Source of the DNA: Bacteroidales bacterium UBA2559
GTDB taxonomy: Bacteria > Bacteroidota > Bacteroidia > Bacteroidales > Bacteroidaceae
Length of the DNA stretch: 6,446 nucleotides
Direction: 5' to 3'
Assembly: GCA_002340405.1 (NCBI GenBank)
Contig: DDLZ01000102.1
Span: forward strand, 2,026 to 8,471
Positions within the stretch are counted from its first letter, which is position 1. Every line of letters begins with the position of its first letter. The notes beneath the pieces were generated by a model that was given only the letters and a program-made list of their open reading frames with translations, did no database searches and had not been told where the DNA came from. The translations under genes and the position numbers were made by a program. Of the stretch, positions 1 to 6,446 are shown piece after piece.

Positions 1-347
1 AAACGGTTGCCGTCTATGAGCAGATGTTCGGGACGCACCTTGAGTCGGTCAATGGCCAAGTGCATGGCCAAATATGAGGCTTTTAAGATGTTTGTCCTGT
101 CTATCTGCCTGTTGTCCACCATCTCAACTGCCCAGGCCAGTGCCTGCTGCTCTATCACAGGACGCAGGGCGTAACGCTGTTTCTCGGTAAGTTGTTTGGA
201 GTCATTCAGCAGCTCATTGCTGAAGTCCGGCGGCAAAATGACGGCAGCGGCAAAGACGGGACCGGCCAGGCAGCCGCGTCCGGCCTCGTCACAACCGGCC
301 TCCAGACGACCCTCCACCAGATATGACTTCAAAGGATAATATCTCAT
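1..347 (-). CDS. rnhB: Ribonuclease HII, N-terminal part (cut by window edge)
   Basis: RNase HII cuts RNA in RNA/DNA hybrids and nicks 5' of single ribonucleotides left in DNA, starting ribonucleotide excision repair in the cytoplasm. The 115 residues present run from ATG at 345-347 to the left edge. The family signature [13 protein letters not shown] lies at residues 19-31 and supplies the acidic pair D20 and E21. The segment LLIDGN at 109-114 supplies the third metal-binding acid, D112. The fourth acid, expected some 15-20 residues later, lies outside the window. [10 protein letters not shown] at 49-58 is also typical of the family. The start fits, because the signature sits near residue 20 as in other members. 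No Shine-Dalgarno sequence precedes it. Roughly the last 40% of a usual 200-residue protein is missing only because of the edge. It is transcribed in the same direction as the GH3 operon but probably from its own promoter. Confidence 0.96.
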   Translation of the reverse strand, partial: MRYYPLKSYLVEGRLEAGCDEAGRGCLAGPVFAAAVILPPDFSNELLNDSKQLTEKQRYALRPVIEQQALAWAVEMVDNRQIDRTNILKASYLAMHLAIDRLKVRPEHLLIDGNR

Positions 348-433
348 TACTGAACAAATTCAAACAAAAACAAAACGAAATCCTACGCCTCTGTTATTTA
401 ACACACAAATCATCATATAACGGCTAAGTATGT

Positions 434-471
434 CAAATATACAGAATAATATGACTGGTTATACACAAAAA
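434..471 (-). promoter_or_regulatory. Probable Bacteroidota-type promoter for rnhB
   Basis: On the minus strand TATATTTG (434-441) matches the Bacteroidota -7 consensus TAnnTTTG exactly. A TTTTTG element (466-471) lies 24 bases upstream, slightly farther than the usual -33 spacing, so the -33 match is weaker. Transcription would start near 427 and give an untranslated leader of about 80 bases before the rnhB ATG. The rest of the 124-base gap (348-471) is AT-rich. I found no convincing terminator hairpin there, so read-through from the upstream operon into rnhB is possible. Confidence 0.5.
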
Positions 472-1266
472 TCAACGGAAAATAAGGCGGCCGGAGTTGA
501 ATGCCACGGCATTAAGGTCGTACATAGCCCTCCGCTCAATGTAATTGCAGTTGGAACAGCCCGGCATAAAAAAGAGACAGCCGTCGGTGCAGGCAAGCAC
601 AAAAGCATCGGTGCGGGGATCATAGCCTATCCCCAGCGGCTGTTGCTCCAGCATCAAAACATTACGGCCCTCATTATAGTATAAAATACGTTCGCTCCAT
701 ATATTGCCCGCAGCCGATGTAAATACTGCCGGCATTCCGTCGTCAAAGACCCCGGCCAAAAACATCATGTTGTCCGATGCACATATTGAGGTAAACCTCA
801 CATATTCGTAATAACCGCTGTAGATGCTGTTGAAGTCGAACGTTGTGAACGATCTCCAATCGGAGGTGCTCATCAATATTCCCTGAGAGCTTAGTATGAA
901 TACCTTACCGTCGAAACAGGCTATACCCTCCATACTGCCGCTTACATTCAGGCTGCGGCACAGTATCCTGCTCTTTCCATCACGCTCCACAGATGTTACA
1001 CGCCCGTCGGGGGCAACTGCCAAAACATCGGAACCGCTTACGGCAATCCCTGCAATCTCGGAGCGGATCTTGATGCTGTCGGCAGCCGTGCCTTCAATAT
1101 CGGTAAAAAACAGCATGCCGTCGCTGCGGGCTATGACGAAACCGTCATCGTACGGCTTTATGTCCACCGTTTCAGCCTGCGCAGAAAAAAAACTAAAGAC
1201 TGCTCCCGACCATAGCAAGAGAATGGTCAGGAACAGTCTTTCAAAATTTTTTCTTTCCGGGAACAT
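472..1266 (-). CDS. Exported beta-propeller-like protein of unknown function
   Basis: I do not recognise a named family. The 264-residue protein opens with a positively charged stretch, a hydrophobic core (residues 11-27) and SAQA at 28-31, a good signal peptidase I site cleaving before E32, so it should be exported. The mature part shows five to six imperfect repeats of about 40 residues, each with a hydrophobic strand, a DG or QG turn and another strand (near residues 33-56, 71-92, 112-134, 157-184, 211-234 and 251-264). Segments such as STSDWRSF (133-140) and SAAGNIW (184-190) recall the Asp-box/BNR hairpins of sialidase-like and YCF48-like propellers. The short final repeat could close the ring with the first. 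Four cysteines cluster at C226, C230, C237 and C240. The start lies 6 bases after the GH3 stop codon, so the two are almost surely co-transcribed. A carbohydrate- or protein-binding role beside the GH3 enzyme is inference; no catalytic residues are evident. Confidence 0.85.
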   Translation of the reverse strand: MFPERKNFERLFLTILLLWSGAVFSFFSAQAETVDIKPYDDGFVIARSDGMLFFTDIEGTAADSIKIRSEIAGIAVSGSDVLAVAPDGRVTSVERDGKSRILCRSLNVSGSMEGIACFDGKVFILSSQGILMSTSDWRSFTTFDFNSIYSGYYEYVRFTSICASDNMMFLAGVFDDGMPAVFTSAAGNIWSERILYYNEGRNVLMLEQQPLGIGYDPRTDAFVLACTDGCLFFMPGCSNCNYIERRAMYDLNAVAFNSGRLIFR

Positions 1267-1272
1267 GAAGGA

Positions 1273-4200
1273 TTATCTGCTCTTGATCCCGAACCGGTCA
1301 AACCGGGCTATAAAGGGTGCAGCTTCGGCCTGAGGCTGAGGAGCCTGAGCCTGAGCGCCGACATTGGGACGTGCACCGGCACGCACATTCACAGCACCCT
1401 GGCAGGCTATCATACCTGCTTGAATATCTTTCAACAGCACTTCGACCTGACCGGCCATTACCCATTTGCTGCCGTTCACCGAGTAATAGGCGGTGTAAAC
1501 GTCGGCCTCCTTTACGAGCCTCAGCCAGATTGTGTTATCTTTTACGCCGGCCTCCGCCAGATTGACATTGGCAGTGCTTTTGGCTGTACCGTTCTCCTCG
1601 ACGTAAAGCTGCAATGCGCCTACAGCGGGAGCTTCGGCAGCCTGGGCGCCGCGGCGGAATGCAGGCATAGCATAGACCAGCTTGATAAAATGAGAATCAT
1701 CCTGATAGACCACAAGTCCGGCATTCTGTGCCGGAGCAGCCGGAACGGCCGATGTCTGAAGCTTGGTCTCTATGGTCCAGTCAGTGTTGGCGCTCTGCAA
1801 CACAATATTGGCGCCATTGTCGGCAGCACCGTTTATATCGCCGCTTGCAGCAACAATCTGCAGATGCCCGTCGGCTATCGATAGGCCTGAATCATCACGG
1901 CGTATCACGTTCCAATGGCTTCCCAGTGCACCGCTCTTGAACTCATCGGAGACACCCTTGGTCCCGAAATTCACCAGATAGATCTGCTCGTCGCCGATAA
2001 CGGGTTCCGAGACCTTCACTACGGCTGTTCCGGGCATCGCGGGAGCCTGCTCCACGTTTACCTTAAGCTGATTGGACTTGGCTGTGGCCGCAACCTGCGA
2101 TACCGCGCGGCCCAGTACGCTGTACTGTCTGCGACCAGCCTTCAATATAGACTTTCCGCCGCTCGTAAGGCTTGCCAACGAGAAGTCGGGATTCACCTTG
2201 ACCGAATAGGTGTCGCTCACGGTCTTGCCGCCGTAAGTGACGCTGACGGTAATTGTGGCTATACCCGGAGCCTTGGCGGTGAGCAGCCCGGAAGCGTCGA
2301 TCGAGGCAGTCTGCGGATTACTGCTCGCATACCTGACCTGAGCCCTCTCCATACCGATGAATGAGTCATCGCTGAGACAGGCCGATGTCATAGTCTGCGC
2401 CGTCTCTCCTACCTTAAGCACCGACACACGGCAGTCAGCCACAACGGTCTTGAGTTCGGGTGTGAACCGACCGTCCATAACGGCGCTCACCCGGCCGCGT
2501 ATATCCTTTGACGATGAACCGACCTCAAAGACGTAACGTCCCGAATCGTAAATTATACGCTCATTGTCCATATCCCAGAACCAGAGGTCCGAGCAGTCAA
2601 TCACAATATCGACGCGACGGGTCTGGCCGCGAGGTATGGCAACACGCCTGAATCCCTTCAGACGCTTTATGGGACGCTGCAATGATGCGGGACTGTCAGG
2701 AGTGGTCATATATATCTGTACCACCTCGTCACCGTCATAACTACCTGTATTAGTTACGTTTACACTTACGGTTATAACGTCATTCGGAGTGATGTTGCTC
2801 TTGCTTATCGTGAAGTCCGAATACTCGAATGTGGTGTAGCTGATCCCATAGCCGAATTCGTATGAGACCGGCTTGGTGAAATACCACAATGTACGACCGG
2901 GCTTGCCGTCTCCGGCACGCAGAGTGTAGTCGGTGATGTGCGGAAGGTCATTGACCGAGCGGTACCATGTTGCATTGAGCTTACCTCCGGGAGTCACGTC
3001 GCCGAATAGTATCATAGGTATGGCAGCGCCCTGAGCCTGGCCGTTATAACCTGTCCAGAGTATGCCGGGAATATTCTCAAGATTCTTGAACTCTTCAACC
3101 TCAACACAACCCAGCGTCTGCATGACCACAATGGTATTCTTATTCTCTTTGGCAACAGCCTTGATAAGTTCGACCTGATTGCCCGGCAGATCCAGCGTCA
3201 GGCGGTCGGCCTCCTCGGTCGCGGTATTCTCATCGGTTCCCACAAAGACAACAGCCACATCCGATTCACGGGCTGCATCAAGCACCTCCTGAGCAATCTC
3301 CTCATCGGCAGGAGCCTTATAGACCAGGTAGAGAGTCTGCGGGCCGTTATAGCCCAGTCTGTTCACCCTGGCCTCCATAGGCGTACCGGTTCCGTAAACG
3401 CCGCCTACCCTCTTACCCGATGCACGGGTAGCTTCGATGGTGCTTATCAGATTGCCTTCGGGCGAGCCGACATGCGCCTCAATTATACCGCCCTCGGTAG
3501 GGATGTTGGCAGCTACGGTGATTTTTTCAACATCTATCAGGTCAATGTTTTCGTAGGCGGTCCATGAGCCGTCGTCGATAGAGCGTACCTGCTCCTCGGT
3601 GCCCATACCCGAGCCTATTGTGATACCCTCCGATGCAAGACTGAACTGCGTGGCATCGTGGCGGCTCGTGGTGCCGTCGGCCTTCTCCAATTCAAACCAG
3701 GCTATATAGAGCAGATTACTCTTACTCTTGGTGCTTCCGCCCGATGCAAGAACCACATCAATATCAAGACCCTTATCGGCAATATAATTGGTTATACCCT
3801 GGTAGGGCGTTGTGCGGCTAGAGGCTTCGGGACGGCCTGAATAGGGTCCAAGCTCCACCTCATCGGCCTGCGGTCCTATCAAAGCAATGCTTTTGATCTC
3901 CTTAAGGTCAATGGGAAGCGCCTTCCTGCCCGCCTCGGAACCAGCTACAACATCGTTCTTGAGCAGAACGGGGGTACGCGTTGCCACCTCCAGAGCGATG
4001 GCCTGACTGCGTTCGGAGTTGACTGTACTTGGAGGGAATAGTGCATAAGGCACCCTTGTAACAGGGTCAAACTCGCCCGTGCGCATACGTATGGTAAACA
4101 TATTGACAAGTGCGCGATCCATATCGGCCTCGGTTATAAGTCCCTTTTCAAGCGCACTCAAAGCAAAACGCTGATAGACGCTGCCGCAGTCCGAGTCCAC

Positions 4201-5094
4201 GCCGGCTATCAGTCCGGCAGCCGTGGCCTCTTCGGCGGTCTCCACATAGTAGTGTCCGGTATAGATATCCTCAATCGCGGCACAGTCACCCGTCACATAA
4301 CCCTTCATGCCGTAGGTACGGCGGGCTATGGTGTCCAGATAGAAGACGCTGGCCGATGTCGGCACATGGTTAACGGCATTGTACGATGACATTATAGAGG
4401 GCAGATTATCATTCTCGATAAGCCCCTTGTAGGGATAGAGATAAAACTCTCTCATGTCACGGCTGTCCATATTGGAGCTGCTCACATGGCGGTCGAACTC
4501 ACTGTTATTGGCAAAATAGTGCTTTGCACAAGGCACGGCCTTCATGTAAACAGGGTCATCGCCCATCATGCCGCGCACGAATCCGCCCGACATGGCTGTA
4601 ACCAAGAATGGATCCTCGCCGTAGCTCTCGCCCGTACGGCCCCAACGCGGGTCGCGGATTGGCTCTACAACCGGACTCCAGAAGGTAAGTCCCTTGGTAC
4701 CGGTCTGGAATATGGCACGGGCCTCATCGGCTATGACCGACGCCTCCAGCTCCATCAGGTCGGGATCCCATGTAGCGCCCAGCGCCACACTGCCGGGAAA
4801 CGATGTGGGGCCTTGCAGACCAAGCGACGGATTGGCACCCGACATTACCCCGTGCAGAGCCTCGCTCCAGACATTATAGTTGCGTATGCCAAGACGCGGA
4901 ACTGCGGCCATATTGTTGCCGAGCAGAGCCTGCTTCTCCTGAAGAGTGAGACGTGACACCAGGTCAACCGCCCTCTCTTCGAATGAATAACCGGTGTTTC
5001 TAAACACCGGAACACTCTCTTGCGCAGTGAGCGTTCCTCCAATTAAAGAGGTTGCCACCGCAATGATCAGTAATCTCTTAAGTGATTTTTTCAT
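1273..5094 (-). CDS. Exported multi-domain GH3 glycosidase, probable beta-xylosidase/arabinofuranosidase type
   Basis: A retaining glycosidase that would release terminal beta-linked sugars from oligosaccharides. The signal peptide is residues 1-24 (cleavage LTA|QE), placing it in the periplasm or outside the cell. The GH3 N-terminal barrel spans about 36-345, with DPRWGRTGESYGEDP (148-162), KHYFANNSEFDRH (191-203) and the nucleophile D270 in GYVTGDCAAIED. C271 and C303 match the paired cysteines of xylosidase-type GH3 enzymes; glucosidases usually have Trp after the nucleophile. The GH3 C-terminal domain (about 370-750) is interrupted by a CBM6-like module (about 479-594); the acid/base is probably E627 or E628 in TEEADR. 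Then follow an Fn3-like domain (772-865), a Big_2-like domain (883-968), a cadherin-like beta-sandwich (973-1046) and a concanavalin-like domain resembling GH43_C2 (1048-1273). At 1273 residues it exceeds the usual 750-900 for the family. It is the first gene of an operon with the propeller gene. The substrate is inferred; GH3 membership is certain. Confidence 0.96.
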   Translation of the reverse strand: MKKSLKRLLIIAVATSLIGGTLTAQESVPVFRNTGYSFEERAVDLVSRLTLQEKQALLGNNMAAVPRLGIRNYNVWSEALHGVMSGANPSLGLQGPTSFPGSVALGATWDPDLMELEASVIADEARAIFQTGTKGLTFWSPVVEPIRDPRWGRTGESYGEDPFLVTAMSGGFVRGMMGDDPVYMKAVPCAKHYFANNSEFDRHVSSSNMDSRDMREFYLYPYKGLIENDNLPSIMSSYNAVNHVPTSASVFYLDTIARRTYGMKGYVTGDCAAIEDIYTGHYYVETAEEATAAGLIAGVDSDCGSVYQRFALSALEKGLITEADMDRALVNMFTIRMRTGEFDPVTRVPYALFPPSTVNSERSQAIALEVATRTPVLLKNDVVAGSEAGRKALPIDLKEIKSIALIGPQADEVELGPYSGRPEASSRTTPYQGITNYIADKGLDIDVVLASGGSTKSKSNLLYIAWFELEKADGTTSRHDATQFSLASEGITIGSGMGTEEQVRSIDDGSWTAYENIDLIDVEKITVAANIPTEGGIIEAHVGSPEGNLISTIEATRASGKRVGGVYGTGTPMEARVNRLGYNGPQTLYLVYKAPADEEIAQEVLDAARESDVAVVFVGTDENTATEEADRLTLDLPGNQVELIKAVAKENKNTIVVMQTLGCVEVEEFKNLENIPGILWTGYNGQAQGAAIPMILFGDVTPGGKLNATWYRSVNDLPHITDYTLRAGDGKPGRTLWYFTKPVSYEFGYGISYTTFEYSDFTISKSNITPNDVITVSVNVTNTGSYDGDEVVQIYMTTPDSPASLQRPIKRLKGFRRVAIPRGQTRRVDIVIDCSDLWFWDMDNERIIYDSGRYVFEVGSSSKDIRGRVSAVMDGRFTPELKTVVADCRVSVLKVGETAQTMTSACLSDDSFIGMERAQVRYASSNPQTASIDASGLLTAKAPGIATITVSVTYGGKTVSDTYSVKVNPDFSLASLTSGGKSILKAGRRQYSVLGRAVSQVAATAKSNQLKVNVEQAPAMPGTAVVKVSEPVIGDEQIYLVNFGTKGVSDEFKSGALGSHWNVIRRDDSGLSIADGHLQIVAASGDINGAADNGANIVLQSANTDWTIETKLQTSAVPAAPAQNAGLVVYQDDSHFIKLVYAMPAFRRGAQAAEAPAVGALQLYVEENGTAKSTANVNLAEAGVKDNTIWLRLVKEADVYTAYYSVNGSKWVMAGQVEVLLKDIQAGMIACQGAVNVRAGARPNVGAQAQAPQPQAEAAPFIARFDRFGIKSR
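1329..1355 (-). repeat. Imperfect CCTGAG hexamer repeat coding an Ala/Gln/Pro-rich loop
   Basis: On the plus strand four copies of CCTGAG or GCTGAG occur (1329-1334, 1335-1340, 1344-1349, 1350-1355), with one GAG between the second and third. Read on the minus strand they encode QAQAPQPQA (residues 1248-1256 of the GH3 protein), a low-complexity loop in the C-terminal concanavalin-like domain. Units are multiples of three, so copy-number change would keep the frame. Confidence 0.7.
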
Positions 5095-5127
5095 ACCATA
5101 TATTGTGAATAGATTATTTTGATTCTA

Positions 5128-5135
5128 CAAATATA
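5128..5135 (-). promoter_or_regulatory. Probable -7 element of the GH3-propeller operon promoter
   Basis: The minus strand reads TATATTTG, an exact match to the Bacteroidota TAnnTTTG -7 box and identical to the octamer before rnhB. The first base of the start codon (5094) is about 34 bases downstream, which gives a short leader of roughly 25-30 bases. No clear TTTG sits at the -33 spacing, only a T-rich TTTTATTTTA stretch, so the promoter may be weak or need an activator. The AAAGGAG just upstream of the octamer is too far from the ATG to be a ribosome binding site. Confidence 0.5.
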
Positions 5136-5183
5136 CTCCTTTCATTTATAAAATAAAATTCGCATTACTACACAAAACAGTTG

Positions 5184-5214
5184 CCGCCGGATTATACGGA
5201 AATTTCCCGCCGGA
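5184..5214. promoter_or_regulatory. Palindrome flanked by direct repeats, candidate regulator site
   Basis: The perfect 10-base palindrome GGAAATTTCC (5198-5207) lies between two copies of CCGCCGGA (5184-5191 and 5207-5214), whose starts are 23 bases apart, about two helical turns. The block is GC-rich at its ends inside an otherwise AT-rich divergent region. It sits about 45 bases upstream of the MATE -7 box and about 50 bases upstream of the GH3 -7 box, where an activator or shared regulator could bind. No T-run follows, so it is not a terminator. The function is inferred from position and symmetry only. Confidence 0.35.
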
Positions 5215-5251
5215 ATGAAGAACAGACATAGCAATTAAGGCAAAAACATTG

Positions 5252-5259
5252 TAATTTTG
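5252..5259 (+). promoter_or_regulatory. Probable -7 element of the MATE transporter promoter
   Basis: TAATTTTG matches the Bacteroidota -7 consensus TAnnTTTG exactly and lies 24 bases before the ATG at 5284, giving a leader of about 18 bases. I see no TTTG at the -33 position. The leader contains no Shine-Dalgarno sequence, as is usual in this phylum. Confidence 0.5.
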
Positions 5260-5283
5260 CAACCGTAAAACAGAACATGAGAT

Positions 5284-6446
5284 ATGAGTGAATTGAAGGC
5301 ACCCAGGGAGCTTGGTACGGAAAGGATTGGAAAACTGCTGATAAGATATGCCGTACCTGCAATTATAGCAATGCTTGCATCATCGCTTTATAATATTGTG
5401 GATCGCGCCTTCATGGGCCACGGTGTAGGTGCCATGGCTCTTTCAGGACTGGCCGTAACATTTCCGCTCATGAATCTCTCGGCAGCCCTCGGCTCTATGG
5501 TGGGAGTCGGCTCCGGCACCATGATATCAATCAAACTGGGTCAAAAAGATTATGAAAGCGCACAAAAACTGCTGGGTAATTCCATAACCCTGAACATAGT
5601 GGCAGGCATACTGTTCGGGGCTTTGTCAATAATATTCTTAGACCCTATCCTGAGAGTCTTTGGCGCTACCGATGTAACCATAGGCTATGCCCGTGAATAT
5701 ATGATTATAATATTGGCAGGCAATGTCTTCACACACCTCTATCTGGGAATTAACTGCATACTGCGGGCAGCCGGGCATCCCAAAAAAGCTATGACAGCCA
5801 CCATAAGCGCGGTGCTCCTCAACGTAGTCTTGGACTACCTCTTTATAATGGTTTTCCATTGGGGAATTCGCGGAGCCGCCATAGCCACTGTCATTTCTCA
5901 GATTGTGGCATTTGCATGGCAGAGCACCCAACTGTTTGACAAGAGCGAGATCATACATCTGAAGCGCGGGATATACAGACTGCGCCGGGATCTGGTAGGG
6001 AATATGTTGAAAATAGGTCTCTCCCCCTGTCTTATGAACATAGCCGCCAGTCTGGTGGTACTTATCATCAACCGCGCCCTGCTTAAATACGGCAGCGACA
6101 TAGCCATAGGAGCATACAGCATCATCAACAGTATAGGCTTCATCTTCGTTATGATAGTCGTGGGATTCAATCAGGCCATGCAACCCATTGCAGGATATAA
6201 CTACGGCGCCCGACAGAATGACCGGGTGTTAAAGGTTCTCTACATGACGATGCTCTGCGGCACCTGCGTAACCACGTTGGGATTTGTGGTCGGTGTATTT
6301 ATGCCGGACATCTGCATACGCATCTTCACCAGTGATATACAACTCACCGAGATAGCCCGCATGGGTATGCGCTGTTACTTTTTAGTATTCCCCCTCGTCG
6401 GTTCCCAAATAGTCATAGGTAACTTCTTTCAGAGCATAGGCATGCC
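5284..6446 (+). CDS. MATE-family multidrug/cation efflux transporter, C-terminus cut by window edge
   Basis: An inner-membrane antiporter of the MATE superfamily, which exports drugs or metabolites in exchange for Na+ or H+. The frame stays open for 387 residues to the right edge, against about 450 for a whole protein. The first helix carries YAVPAIIAMLASSLYNIVDR (22-41), typical of the MepA/NorM-like branch. QPIAGYNYGAR (300-310, with Q at 300 shared by the preceding AMQ) is the matching signature of the second half. About ten hydrophobic segments are visible (near 20-36, 53-78, 98-118, 137-160, 172-190, 197-213, 244-266, 275-297, 320-340, 364-386), so ten of the twelve helices are present. 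ATG at 5284 is chosen because it leaves a short polar N-terminus before helix 1; the ATG at 5277 is out of frame and stops after four codons. It is divergent from the GH3 operon. The exported substrate cannot be told from the sequence. Confidence 0.94.
   Translation, partial: MSELKAPRELGTERIGKLLIRYAVPAIIAMLASSLYNIVDRAFMGHGVGAMALSGLAVTFPLMNLSAALGSMVGVGSGTMISIKLGQKDYESAQKLLGNSITLNIVAGILFGALSIIFLDPILRVFGATDVTIGYAREYMIIILAGNVFTHLYLGINCILRAAGHPKKAMTATISAVLLNVVLDYLFIMVFHWGIRGAAIATVISQIVAFAWQSTQLFDKSEIIHLKRGIYRLRRDLVGNMLKIGLSPCLMNIAASLVVLIINRALLKYGSDIAIGAYSIINSIGFIFVMIVVGFNQAMQPIAGYNYGARQNDRVLKVLYMTMLCGTCVTTLGFVVGVFMPDICIRIFTSDIQLTEIARMGMRCYFLVFPLVGSQIVIGNFFQSIGM

Noticed and set aside
348..471. Possible terminator after the propeller gene
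   Set aside because: Only a 4-base stem (GTAT/ATAC near 428-442) was found, with no GC-rich hairpin followed by a T-run.
430..684. 84-codon plus-strand open frame over the 3' end of the propeller gene
   Set aside because: It lies antisense to a gene with a good signal peptide and repeat structure, and its translation shows no recognisable domain or composition of a real protein.
1273..5094. Several plus-strand open frames of 60-156 codons antisense to the GH3 gene
   Set aside because: All overlap a certain GH3 gene; their translations show no domain features and arise from the codon bias of the opposite strand.
5136..5143. Shine-Dalgarno-like AAAGGAG on the minus strand before the GH3 gene
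   Set aside because: It is more than 40 bases from the ATG and upstream of the predicted transcription start, so it would not be in the mRNA.
5277..5291. Four-codon upstream frame (MRYE, stop) overlapping the MATE start
   Set aside because: It overlaps the MATE ATG out of frame and could act as a leader, but so short a frame is expected by chance and nothing else supports it.
5638..6183. 181-codon minus-strand open frame opposite the MATE gene
   Set aside because: The plus strand encodes a clear MATE transporter with conserved motifs through the same bases, and the antisense translation has no recognisable features.

Overview
The window reads as a chromosomal segment of a Bacteroidota bacterium, most likely order Bacteroidales. 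This rests on the TAnnTTTG-type -7 promoter octamers before the genes, the lack of Shine-Dalgarno sequences at the starts, and a secreted multi-domain GH3 enzyme of the type such organisms use on plant polysaccharides. Species cannot be fixed from sequence alone.

Layout, left to right. Positions 1-347 (minus) hold the N-terminal part of ribonuclease HII (rnhB), cut by the left edge. Positions 348-471 are an AT-rich gap with a probable rnhB promoter. Positions 472-1266 (minus) encode an exported protein of unknown function, predicted to be a beta-propeller. Only 6 bases upstream of it, 1273-5094 (minus) encodes a very large exported GH3 glycosidase of 1273 residues, carrying a CBM6-like insertion, an Fn3-like domain, a Big_2-like domain, a cadherin-like beta-sandwich and a C-terminal concanavalin-like domain. 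Positions 5095-5283 are a divergent control region with a -7 octamer facing each way and a palindrome flanked by direct repeats. Positions 5284-6446 (plus) encode most of a MATE-family efflux transporter, cut by the right edge.

The GH3 gene and the propeller gene form a probable two-gene operon acting in the periplasm or at the cell surface. The enzyme's motifs (an Asp-Cys nucleophile site with a second Cys about 30 residues on, CBM6 and a GH43-C2-like domain) favour a beta-xylosidase or arabinofuranosidase type, but the substrate is inferred. No SusC/SusD pair, sensor or other polysaccharide-utilisation gene is in the window. RNase HII and the MATE pump look like unrelated neighbours. I see no mobile element, CRISPR array, tRNA or rRNA, and no clear new defence or regulatory system. 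The least explained items are the propeller protein with its cysteine cluster and the motif cluster in the divergent promoter region.
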